Positions 35,693-44,257 of a stretch of 64,000 bases of DNA are shown here, piece after piece. Origin of the DNA: Longirhabdus pacifica (GTDB lineage: Bacteria; Bacillota; Bacilli; Paenibacillales; DSM-105158); NCBI RefSeq assembly GCF_004115085.1, contig NZ_QXJP01000009.1, forward strand, positions 62,001 to 126,000, in the 5' to 3' direction. Below the pieces are notes generated by a model. It did not search any database and was not told the origin of the DNA. It saw nothing but the letters and a program-made list of their open reading frames with translations. Made by a program: the position numbers and the translations under genes. Position 1 is the stretch's first letter, and each line of letters opens with the position of its first letter.

Positions 35693-38524
35693 TTGAGTTG
35701 TAACAGAAAAGATAATATTAATATATGTTCTACCGCTTTCGGTCAAAATACATGTGCCAATGGTGAAGCATCACTAGCAGAAGGAGCCAGCACCACGGCA
35801 AATGGCTTTGGATCGCATAGTGAAGGGTGCAACACGGAAGCGAATGGAAGTTGCTCCCATGCGGAAGGAGCGAATACAACGGCAGCTGGCGCAAATGCTC
35901 ATGCTGAAGGTGGCAGTAATACGTCTATCGGCAGTAACTCCCATGCGGAAGGCACATTAACTGTCTCTCAAGGACTGGCATCCCACGCTGAAGGAACAAA
36001 CACAATTGCAGCGGGAAGCAGTTCCCATGCGGAAGGAAGTAACACTACAGCAACTGGAAGTAATAGTCACACTGAGGGATTTGGCTCAACGGTTGGGAGT
36101 AACGCTTTTGCTGGGCATGCGGAAGGATTTCTGACTACAGCGAGTGGCTCTGTTTCTCATGCTGAAGGGAGTCAGACTACAGCCAGTGGAACAAACGCCC
36201 ATGCTGAGGGGAATGGGACGATTGCCAGCAATAGTAGTACGCATGCCGAAGGGTTAGATACCATCGCCAGCGGCTTAAGAGGTCATGCAGAAGGAGCAGT
36301 AAGCATGGCTATAGGTAACCAAAGTCATGCAGAAGGAACGCTGACCATGGCATTGCAAGCAAACTCCCATGCCGAGGGAGTTTCAACAATGGCGAATGTA
36401 AACAGTCATGCGGAAGGAAATAATACCAACGCAATGGGTTTTGCTTCTCATGCACAAGGTAATGGTACAACCGCAAGTGGAGATGTTTCACATGCCGAAG
36501 GAACGGTTACCACAGCGAGTGGTAGTTCTTCGCATGCGCAAGGACTTTGTTCTATGGCAAGTGGAGAAGCATCCCATGCAGAAGGATTTGAAACAGTTGC
36601 TAGTGGAGAAGTATCCCATGCGGAAGGTATTGGTACAACCGCAAGTGCTGTAGCTACTCATGCCGAAGGAAGTGAGACAGTCGCAGGAGCTACTGCATGT
36701 CATGCTGAAGGACAAAATAGTGTAGCTATCGGAAATGTTTCGCATGCAGAAGGTTGCGGCACCACAGCTTCTGGTATTTTTTCGCATTCGGAAGGCCAGT
36801 TTACTGAGGCAACCGGAGATATTTCCCATGCGGAAGGAGGAGCAACCGTAGCTAGTGGTTTTGTTTCACATGCTGAAGGACGAATAACTACAGCTTCCAA
36901 TCAATCTTCTCATGCCGAAGGGGACACAACCATAGCTAGTGGCCCTGCTTCTCACTCGGAAGGTTCCAATACAACAGCCATGGCTTCTAATTCGCATGCT
37001 GAAGGAACTTTTACCGTAGCATCTGGGACTAATTCTCATTCTGAAGGAGCTCAGACTATAGCAAGTGGAAACATTTCGCACGCCGAAGGGTTTGGTAGTG
37101 CAGCAACTGGAGACTTTTCGCACGCCGAAGGTTGCTTTACCTTAGCAATGGGAGAGTGCTCCTATGCTGGTGGAACTGGCACAACGGCAAGTGGTTTTGC
37201 ATCACATGCCGAAGGAGATTCTACTATCGCAGGAGCCACCGCTTCGCATACGGAAGGAATGAATACGATGGCTTCTGATACTAATGCTCATGCCGAAGGA
37301 TCTGGAACCATGGCAACTGGTGTTGCTTCCCATGCCGAAGGAATGAGCACGATGGCAGTGGCAAACATATCTCATGCGGAAGGATTGGAAACCATCGCCA
37401 GTGGCGATGCATCGCATGCCGAAGGGAATGGTACCACCGCGAGTGGCGACGCATCGCATGCCGAAGGAGTGGAAACGACGGCAAGTGGTATTCCTTCCCA
37501 TGCCGAAGGATCTGGAACCATCGCCAGTGGCGAAGCATCGCATGCCGAAGGACTACAAACCATCGCAGGAGCTATGGCTTCTCATGTCGAAGGAATCAAC
37601 ACTGTCATTGGTAGTACCTTGTCCAGTGCCCACCTGATGGGCAACAGTGGTACAGCTAAATTTGAAAATTCGTGGCATCTAGCAGCAGGAGCGTTTGGTG
37701 TGGGAGGTAATGGCATTGCTGCTTTCATCCGTGGTGATGGTGTAAGTGCTGGCTTTGCCTGCTTCGATGGGGTGAACATGGGCGGTAACTGTAACACATG
37801 TGATTTTGCTGAGATGTTCGAAACCAGTGACGGAAATCCCATTGATGTTGGCTATTTCGTTACATTAGAGCGCAATAAAATACGTATTGCCACCCATCTC
37901 GATACGTATATTCTTGGTGTCGTTAGTGCCACTCCTGGCATTGTGAGCGGATCATCGGAGATGCACTGGAAAGGGCAATATGAGATGAACGAGTGGGGAC
38001 AGTACGTCTACGATACAGAGCATATCCCTGCTAAAGTCAATGATAATGGTGATATTATCGTGCCGGCAAAAGAAATGAAACGAAGAAGAGTGAATCCTCA
38101 TTATCGAGATGACGTGGCTTATCAATCGAGGCAAGAGCGACAGGAGTGGGTTCCCGTCGGCTTAGTGGGACAGGTGCGAGTAAGAGACGACGGAACTTGT
38201 GAAGACAATGGCTACTGTATGCCGAATGCCGAAGGAATGGCGACGAAAGCAGATTATGGTTATCGAGTAATGGAGCGAACAGGCGAGAACCAAGTGCTTG
38301 TGTTGCTTAATGGGGATCAATACGTTGAGCACAGTAAACTAAAACATCAATATCACCACTTGGAGAAGAGATTACAGCAGACAGAGCATTTAAGTGATGT
38401 GAATAAAATATTACTTCAGAGAATAGAGAACTCAGAGCAAACCATGCATCAATTACATGAAAGTTTAGAAGAATTACGTAATGCTCATACAGGGTTACTT
38501 CAGAGAATCGAGAGGTCAGAGTAA
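35693..38524 (+). CDS. SHAEG spike protein 7 (about 44 layers, class B C-terminus)
   Basis: 943 residues from TTG 35693, behind GAAGGAGGAAG. It lacks the conserved TAGGC/CATA block and lies 36 bp after spike 6, so it is probably read from P6. About 44 repeat units, with shortened layers (near 36.39 kb) and the SYAGGTGTTASG variant unit near 37.16 kb. Class B C-terminus, predicted cleavage Cys703-Asp704, giving the longest chaperone fragment (240 residues) because its coiled coil is duplicated: two copies of a LLQRIE(N/R)SE segment follow one another at the end. The 3' half is shared with spike 6 almost base for base. Confidence 0.85.
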   Translation: MSCNRKDNINICSTAFGQNTCANGEASLAEGASTTANGFGSHSEGCNTEANGSCSHAEGANTTAAGANAHAEGGSNTSIGSNSHAEGTLTVSQGLASHAEGTNTIAAGSSSHAEGSNTTATGSNSHTEGFGSTVGSNAFAGHAEGFLTTASGSVSHAEGSQTTASGTNAHAEGNGTIASNSSTHAEGLDTIASGLRGHAEGAVSMAIGNQSHAEGTLTMALQANSHAEGVSTMANVNSHAEGNNTNAMGFASHAQGNGTTASGDVSHAEGTVTTASGSSSHAQGLCSMASGEASHAEGFETVASGEVSHAEGIGTTASAVATHAEGSETVAGATACHAEGQNSVAIGNVSHAEGCGTTASGIFSHSEGQFTEATGDISHAEGGATVASGFVSHAEGRITTASNQSSHAEGDTTIASGPASHSEGSNTTAMASNSHAEGTFTVASGTNSHSEGAQTIASGNISHAEGFGSAATGDFSHAEGCFTLAMGECSYAGGTGTTASGFASHAEGDSTIAGATASHTEGMNTMASDTNAHAEGSGTMATGVASHAEGMSTMAVANISHAEGLETIASGDASHAEGNGTTASGDASHAEGVETTASGIPSHAEGSGTIASGEASHAEGLQTIAGAMASHVEGINTVIGSTLSSAHLMGNSGTAKFENSWHLAAGAFGVGGNGIAAFIRGDGVSAGFACFDGVNMGGNCNTCDFAEMFETSDGNPIDVGYFVTLERNKIRIATHLDTYILGVVSATPGIVSGSSEMHWKGQYEMNEWGQYVYDTEHIPAKVNDNGDIIVPAKEMKRRRVNPHYRDDVAYQSRQERQEWVPVGLVGQVRVRDDGTCEDNGYCMPNAEGMATKADYGYRVMERTGENQVLVLLNGDQYVEHSKLKHQYHHLEKRLQQTEHLSDVNKILLQRIENSEQTMHQLHESLEELRNAHTGLLQRIERSE

Positions 38525-38636
38525 GTATCACATATGCTATATAAATCATAAATAAATAAAATAAATGGTTTACCAAAATTTAATTCATATTTACCAAATT
38601 TCAAAATAATCAACATTATTATGTTTGATATATTAC

Positions 38637-38681
38637 TAGGCAATCGCACAGGCAGCCCTCTTTTTTCTTTCATACCCTATA
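38637..38681 (+). promoter_or_regulatory. Conserved spike promoter P8
   Basis: TAGGCAATCGCACAGGCAG at 38637, CATACCCTATA at 38671 (offset 34), 48 bp before the TTG of spike 8. The 110 bp upstream of it, after spike 7, are AT-rich without a clear terminator. Confidence 0.65.
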
Positions 38682-38718
38682 TCACTATATCAGCCTAAAT
38701 ATAGAGGAGGAAGTTACA

Positions 38719-40743
38719 TTGAGTTGTAACAGAAAAGACGATATCAATATATGTTCTACCGCACTCGGACAAAATACATGTGCTAATGGTGAAGCATCTC
38801 TAGCAGAGGGGGCCAGCACCACGGCCAATGGCTTTGGATCGCATAGTGAAGGGTGTAATACCGAAGCGAATGGAAGCTGCTCCCATGCGGAAGGAGCGAA
38901 TACGACAGCAACTGGCGCAAACGCTCATGCCGAAGGTGGGAGTAATATATCTATTGGCAGTAACTCACATACGGAAGGATCATTAACGATCTCCCAAGGA
39001 CTGGCATCACACGCCGAAGGAACAAGCACGATCTCAGCAGGAAGCAGTTCCCATGCGGAAGGAAGCAACACCACTGCGACTGGAAGTAACAGTCATAGCG
39101 AAGGATTTGGTACAACAGTTGAGGTTAATGTTTTTGCTGGGCATGCCGAAGGATTTTTTGCGACAGCAAGTGGCTCTGTATCCCATGCAGAAGGAAATCA
39201 GACTACAGCAAGTGGTACTAATAGTCATGCCGAAGGGTTTGGAACAACAGCAAGTGGTTCTCACTCGCATGCCGAGGGAAGTTTGACAACCGCTAGCGGC
39301 ATAAATAGTCATGCGGAAGGTTACGGAACAACAGTCAGTGGAGATAACGCTCATGGGGAAGGATTAGGAACAACAGCCAGTGGTATAAATAGTCATGCCG
39401 AAGGATTGGGAACAACCGCAAGCGCTAGCTTTTCGCATGCCGAAGGAAGTAATACATTAGCGGATGGAGCTCAAAGTCATGCCGAAGGAAGGGCTACTAC
39501 GGCAAGCGGTAATGCTTCGCATGCCGAAGGAGATGCTACATTAGCGAATGGAGCTCAAAGTCATGCCGAAGGGGCTTTAACAACAGTAAATGCTACCGTT
39601 GCTCATGCCGAAGGAATTTTAACGACAGCCAGTGGAACAAATGCTCATGCAGAAGGTAATAGTTCAATTGCAGTAGGCGATCATAGCTATGCCGAAGGAT
39701 TTTTCACTTTGGCAATGGGAATAGATAGCCATGCGGAAGGTATGGTGACCGTGGCTAGTGGGGAGAGAGGCCATGCGGAAGGAAACGATACCATGGCAAG
39801 TGGTGCTAGTAGCCATGCCCAAGGAATAGATACGTTTAGCGGTGGTACTGCTTCTCATGCCGAAGGCATCGGTACCACAATAGATTTTTTCCTCAATAGT
39901 GCCCACATTATGGGTAACACTGGTATGGCAAGATTAGAAAATTCATGGCACTTAGCAGCAGGTGCATTTGGCGTCACTGGTAACGGCATTGCTGCCTTTA
40001 TTAGTGGCACGACAAATGGTGCAGGTCTTGGTGATGCATGCTTTATGGGCACTGTCAGTATGAATGCCAATTGCAACATCTGTGACTTTGCTGAAATGTT
40101 CGAAAGTATAGATGGGACTAACATTGATGTCGGCTATTTCGTGACCCTAGAAGGAAACAAAATACGCATTGCGAACAGCGACGATGACTATATACTAGGC
40201 ATTACAAGCGCCACACCAGGCATACTTGGTGGGAATAGCGGACTGCATTGGCAAGGGCAGTACCTTACCGATGAATGGGGACGACGCATCTACGAAGATG
40301 TGCTTATACCAGATCAACACGATGAACATGGCAACATCGTAAAGACACAAACGGTTAAAAAACAACTCGCAATCAATCCGCAATATGACCCGAAACGACC
40401 TTATGAAGGAAGAGCGGAGAGGTCAGAGTGGGTTCCGGTAGGCTTAGTAGGGCAGGTCCAAGTAAGAGATGATGGAAGCTGTGAAGTGAATGACTACTGC
40501 ATGCCTAATATACAAGGCATCGCGACAAAATCAGATTATGGCTATCGAGTGATAGAACGAACAGACGAGAAGCAAGTGATTGTCTTGCTCAACGGCGATC
40601 AATATATACAGCAACATAAATTAAACGAGCAAAATAAAGAATTACGTCATTTTATATTTCAATCGATGAAAGAATCAGAACAAACTATTCATCAACTACA
40701 CGAACATTTAGCCGAATTAAACAAAAAAGTAAATCGTGCCTAA
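38719..40743 (+). CDS. SHAEG spike protein 8 (about 26 layers, class A C-terminus)
   Basis: 674 residues from TTG 38719, behind AGAGGAGGAAG. One of the two shortest repeat tracts, about 26 units. It returns to the class A C-terminus (ISGTTNGAGLGD) although its neighbours 4-7 are class B and its leader looks like theirs, so it is a mosaic. Predicted cleavage Cys455-Asp456, but the residue before the Cys is Ile (NICDFAEMFE) where all others have Thr. The chaperone fragment is 219 residues. The join before it is also divergent (GIGTTIDFFLNSAHIMG). Seventy bp separate it from spike 9. Confidence 0.85.
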   Translation: MSCNRKDDINICSTALGQNTCANGEASLAEGASTTANGFGSHSEGCNTEANGSCSHAEGANTTATGANAHAEGGSNISIGSNSHTEGSLTISQGLASHAEGTSTISAGSSSHAEGSNTTATGSNSHSEGFGTTVEVNVFAGHAEGFFATASGSVSHAEGNQTTASGTNSHAEGFGTTASGSHSHAEGSLTTASGINSHAEGYGTTVSGDNAHGEGLGTTASGINSHAEGLGTTASASFSHAEGSNTLADGAQSHAEGRATTASGNASHAEGDATLANGAQSHAEGALTTVNATVAHAEGILTTASGTNAHAEGNSSIAVGDHSYAEGFFTLAMGIDSHAEGMVTVASGERGHAEGNDTMASGASSHAQGIDTFSGGTASHAEGIGTTIDFFLNSAHIMGNTGMARLENSWHLAAGAFGVTGNGIAAFISGTTNGAGLGDACFMGTVSMNANCNICDFAEMFESIDGTNIDVGYFVTLEGNKIRIANSDDDYILGITSATPGILGGNSGLHWQGQYLTDEWGRRIYEDVLIPDQHDEHGNIVKTQTVKKQLAINPQYDPKRPYEGRAERSEWVPVGLVGQVQVRDDGSCEVNDYCMPNIQGIATKSDYGYRVIERTDEKQVIVLLNGDQYIQQHKLNEQNKELRHFIFQSMKESEQTIHQLHEHLAELNKKVNRA

Positions 40744-40813
40744 ACGAAATTTTTAACCAACACCCTTGATTCTTTTATACCCATATCAACCCCAACATAA
40801 AGGAGAGGGAAAA

Positions 40814-42838
40814 ATGAGTTGTAATAGAAAAGATGATATGAATAGATGTTCCACCGCACTCGGTCAGAATACATGTGCAAGTGGTGAAGCATCATTAGCG
40901 GAAGGAGCCAGCACCACAGCGAATGGCTTTGGTTCACATAGTGAAGGGTGCAACACCGAAGCGAATGGAAGTTGCTCCCATGTCGAAGGGGCGAATACGA
41001 TAGCAACTGGCGCAAACTCTCATGCGGAAGGAGGAAGCAGCACTTCCATCGGTAGCATCTCTCATGCAGAAGGATCATTAACCGTATCTCAAGGTCTCGC
41101 ATCTCATGCGGAAGGCACAAACACGAAAGCAATCGGAACGAACTCTCATGCGGAAGGCACAAACACAACGGCACGTAGCAGTAGTGCCCATAGCGAGGGA
41201 TTTGGTACAACAGTGGGATTTAACGCCTTTGCGGGGCATGCCGAAGGATTTGTTACCACAGCTAGCGGTTCTGTTTCTCATGCGGAGGGAAATAATACGA
41301 CGGCAAATGGAGCCAACTCCCATGCGGAAGGAGGAAGCAGCATTTCTATAGGTAGTAACTCTCATGCAGAAGGGAATGAAACCACAGCGAGTGGAGCCAA
41401 TAGCCATGCTGAGGGCTTTGAAACCACAGCGAGTGGAGCCAATAGCCATGCTGAGGGCTTTGAAACCACAGCGAGTGGAGCAAATAGCCATGCGGAAGGT
41501 GTTGTAACTACAGCAAATGCCAGTGCATCTCACGCCGAAGGAAATGAAACAGTAGCTGGTGCAACCGCTGCTCATGCGGAAGGATGTGGTACAACTGCAA
41601 GTGGCGTTGCAAGTCATGCGGAAGGATTTCAAACCGTAGCTAGTGGACTCAATAGTCATGCGGAAGGATGTGGTACAACAGCCAGTGGTAGTGGTGCTCA
41701 TGCAGAAGGATGCAATACGATGGCCATGGGAGCTGGTTCTTATGCGGGAGGTACTGGAACAAGAGCGATCGGTAATGCTGCACATGCCGAAGGAAGTGAA
41801 ACCGTAGCGGGAGGATTAGCTGCACATTCTGAGGGATCTGGAACGACAGCCAGTGGAGATTTTAGCCATGCGGAAGGATTTGCTACCCAAGCAACGGCAA
41901 ATTCTAGCCATGCTGAAGGAAGTGGAACCATAGCTGGCGCAACCGCTTCCCATGCCCAAGGCATCAACACCTCTGTCGGCGCTACCCTCACTAGCGCTCA
42001 CATTATGGGGAACAGTGGCACAGCAAAGCTAGAGAATTCATGGCACTTAGCCGCAGGAGTGTTTGGCGTAACTGGCAACGGCATCGCTGCCTTTATAAGC
42101 GGTACGACGAATGGTGCAGGTCTTGGTGATGCTTGTTTTATGGGCACGGTCAGTATGAATGCAAACTGTAATACGTGTGACTTTGCTGAAATGTTCGAGA
42201 GTATCGATGGGACTTCCATTGATGTCGGTTATTTCGTGACGATTGAAGGGAACAAGATCCGTATTGCCACAAACAAAGATGACTACATCCTAGGCATTAC
42301 GAGCGCCACACCAGGCGTGCTTGGTGGGAACAGCGGACTATATTGGCAAGGGCAGTACCTTACCGATGAGTGGGGACGGCGCATTTACGAAGATGTGCTT
42401 ATACCTGATCAACGTGATGAACATGGCAACATCGTAGAGACACAAATGGTCAAAAAACAACTTGCAGTAAACCCTCAGTATGACCCGAAACGCCCTTATA
42501 AAGGAAGAGCGGAGCGAGCCGAGTGGTCTGCTGTCGGCTTAGTCGGGCAAGTACGAGTAAGAGATGATGGAAGTTGCGAGGTCAATGGCTATTGTATGCC
42601 GAACGCAGAAGGGATAGCGACAAAATCAGAGTATGGCTATCGAGTGATAGAGCGAACAGGTGAGAAACAAGTGCTTGTCCTGCTCAATGGGGATCAATAT
42701 GTACAACAACATACATTAAGACAACAAAATATGCAATTACGTAATGTTATGCTCCAATGGATGAAAAAATCAAAACAAACCATTCATCAACTACAAGAAC
42801 AAATAGCAGAATTAGATAATAAAATAAATCGTCATTGA
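40814..42838 (+). CDS. SHAEG spike protein 9 (about 26 layers, class A C-terminus)
   Basis: 674 residues. The only member starting with ATG (40814); the rest use TTG. The leader keeps AAAGGAGAGG but the -10 is degenerate (TATACCCATATC near 40776) and the TAGGC box is gone, so it may depend on P8. About 26 units. It contains two identical 42-bp units back to back (41378-41461) and a partial third, and a second copy of the N-terminal SSISIGSNSHAEG segment. The SYAGGTGTRAIG variant unit occurs near 41.74 kb. Class A C-terminus, predicted cleavage Cys455-Asp456, 219-residue chaperone with coiled coil (LRNVMLQWMKKSKQ). Confidence 0.85.
   Translation: MSCNRKDDMNRCSTALGQNTCASGEASLAEGASTTANGFGSHSEGCNTEANGSCSHVEGANTIATGANSHAEGGSSTSIGSISHAEGSLTVSQGLASHAEGTNTKAIGTNSHAEGTNTTARSSSAHSEGFGTTVGFNAFAGHAEGFVTTASGSVSHAEGNNTTANGANSHAEGGSSISIGSNSHAEGNETTASGANSHAEGFETTASGANSHAEGFETTASGANSHAEGVVTTANASASHAEGNETVAGATAAHAEGCGTTASGVASHAEGFQTVASGLNSHAEGCGTTASGSGAHAEGCNTMAMGAGSYAGGTGTRAIGNAAHAEGSETVAGGLAAHSEGSGTTASGDFSHAEGFATQATANSSHAEGSGTIAGATASHAQGINTSVGATLTSAHIMGNSGTAKLENSWHLAAGVFGVTGNGIAAFISGTTNGAGLGDACFMGTVSMNANCNTCDFAEMFESIDGTSIDVGYFVTIEGNKIRIATNKDDYILGITSATPGVLGGNSGLYWQGQYLTDEWGRRIYEDVLIPDQRDEHGNIVETQMVKKQLAVNPQYDPKRPYKGRAERAEWSAVGLVGQVRVRDDGSCEVNGYCMPNAEGIATKSEYGYRVIERTGEKQVLVLLNGDQYVQQHTLRQQNMQLRNVMLQWMKKSKQTIHQLQEQIAELDNKINRH
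41378..41494 (+). repeat. Perfect 42-bp tandem repeat inside spike 9
   Basis: Units start at 41378, 41420 and 41462, each beginning GAAACCACAGCGAGTGGAGC. The first two are identical over all 42 bp; the third is the same for about 20 bases and then diverges. One unit encodes one 14-residue layer, so gain or loss keeps the frame. Confidence 0.85.
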
Positions 42839-42910
42839 TATACATTTATCTCATACAAACGCTTAAAAAACAATTTCATTGACAAATTTTAGAGCTGGAT
42901 TAAATTCCTT

Positions 42911-42963
42911 TATATATGCTATTTTGTAGTATGTATTAAATACATTAAATATTAGCATATATA
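42911..42963 (+). promoter_or_regulatory. Nested inverted repeat in the leader of the acyltransferase gene
   Basis: An 11-bp perfect inverted repeat, TATATATGCTA (42911-42921) and TAGCATATATA (42953-42963), encloses a 15-bp palindrome ATGTATTAAATACAT (42931-42945) with almost the same centre. The right arm touches AGGAG at 42963-42967. It could be an operator or an RNA hairpin controlling the ribosome site. TTGACA at 42882 may be a -35 but no good -10 follows. Confidence 0.6.
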
Positions 42964-42973
42964 GGAGAAAACA

Positions 42974-44065
42974 GTGATAAAAGAGTGGAATCTACTACGC
43001 GTCATCGCATGTTTAAGCATTGTCTTATTGCATAGTACAACAACGACAGCTTTTTATGCAGGACATCCTGAAATACCATACTATCAACTAGTTAGAATAC
43101 TACTTTGTTATGCTACACCTACATTTATCATTTTATCTGAAATCATTTTAGCTCATCGTTATCCACAAACATTACCGCAAGGCTTTTGGCTCAAGCGTTT
43201 GAAGTGGATCTATACACCATTTCTATTTTTCGGGGTAGTAGATGCGATGATTGCATACGATAAATATGTATACACATGGGATCAGCTACAACAAAAGTTA
43301 GCATACAATCTCTTATTTGGACATTTTGAAGGATATTTTGTGCTTATTATGTTTCAATTTTATGTATTACACTATGTGGTTACGAAATACAAAATGTCAA
43401 TGAAAGTGTTACTTCCGATTAGCTTCGTGCTCATGATGGTCTATCAATATGTGTATCATTACGCTCAAATTCCATTCATCTTAGAAAATAAAGCATTTTT
43501 CAAAATGCCGTTTATAGCTTGGTTCGGTTACTTTAGTATTGCTTTTCTCATGGGGAAACACTATCCTATTCTCTCGCAAAAGCTATTAAAATGGAGATGG
43601 CTGACTCTTATAGCCGTTCTTCTCTCTGTGGGAATCATATATTTGTCCTATGTAGCTGGTGACGTCGCAGTGCGTTCTCTTCGTCCAGATATTTTTCCGC
43701 TGGCATTATCTGTGAGTCTTGCTGTCATCGCATGGGGACAGCGCTTGCCTAACTACAACATCGTTAAGCTAATCAGTAACTATGCTTTTGGTATTTACTT
43801 GATCCATTGGCCAGTGCAGCGATACCTTGCAGCATATACGACACAATGGTTCCCTTATCCCATGATGCAAGTGATAGGGTTGTTTTTTATTAGTTTCATC
43901 TTTTCTATGGTAATCATTTATCTATTGTCTCGTCTTCCTTGGGGAGTCGGATCATTTTTAATAGGGCAAGTGAAAAGAGATAAGCATAGTAGACATCTAA
44001 ACAACAATAGGAGATGTATAGGCAATAATAGAAACAGACAAAAACAAGTTGAACTATCCGAATGA
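42974..44065 (+). CDS. Membrane acyltransferase, acyltransferase-3 family
   Basis: Integral membrane O-acyltransferase (Acyl_transf_3 type), 363 residues with about ten hydrophobic segments. Members add acetyl, succinyl or similar groups to extracytoplasmic sugars, polymers or lipids. N-terminus EWNLLRVIACLSIVLLHSTTT carries the family's conserved Arg (LLRVIA) and His (LLHS) in helix 1. GTG start at 42974 behind AGGAG. The tail after the last helix is basic and Asn-rich (HLNNNRRCIGNNRNR). It lies 135 bp after spike 9 on the same strand, so a link with decorating the spikes or the surface they sit on is possible but unproven. Confidence 0.85.
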   Translation: MIKEWNLLRVIACLSIVLLHSTTTTAFYAGHPEIPYYQLVRILLCYATPTFIILSEIILAHRYPQTLPQGFWLKRLKWIYTPFLFFGVVDAMIAYDKYVYTWDQLQQKLAYNLLFGHFEGYFVLIMFQFYVLHYVVTKYKMSMKVLLPISFVLMMVYQYVYHYAQIPFILENKAFFKMPFIAWFGYFSIAFLMGKHYPILSQKLLKWRWLTLIAVLLSVGIIYLSYVAGDVAVRSLRPDIFPLALSVSLAVIAWGQRLPNYNIVKLISNYAFGIYLIHWPVQRYLAAYTTQWFPYPMMQVIGLFFISFIFSMVIIYLLSRLPWGVGSFLIGQVKRDKHSRHLNNNRRCIGNNRNRQKQVELSE

Positions 44066-44143
44066 GAGGTATTCAAGTAAAGGTGTAAATTCAAAGTTAG
44101 CGTGTGATACAACGTACACTTACGAGATTAATGAAGTAGCAGT

Positions 44144-44179
44144 AGCTGGCGAATGATTTACAATTGTCAGCTCTTTTTT
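44144..44179 (+). terminator. Terminator after the acyltransferase gene
   Basis: AGCTGGCGAAT pairs with ATTGTCAGCT (one G-T pair and a bulge), followed by CTTTTTTG. Confidence 0.75.
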
Positions 44180-44257
44180 GTTTTGCATGCTGTTCATCAT
44201 TAGACTATACGGTAGATTATTGTTTATACTGAAAGGAGGAAAGGATGTGCTCATAAG

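Noticed and set aside
12642-41989. Regular 42-bp repeats that at first sight look like a CRISPR array
   Set aside because: Units are contiguous and stay in frame as 14-residue coding repeats; there are no unique spacers and no cas genes.
12490-42838. Spike block as a prophage or phage remnant
   Set aside because: Peptidase_G2 and SHAEG repeats occur in phages, but there are no capsid, terminase, integrase, lysis or attachment sequences here, and each copy has its own promoter-like leader.
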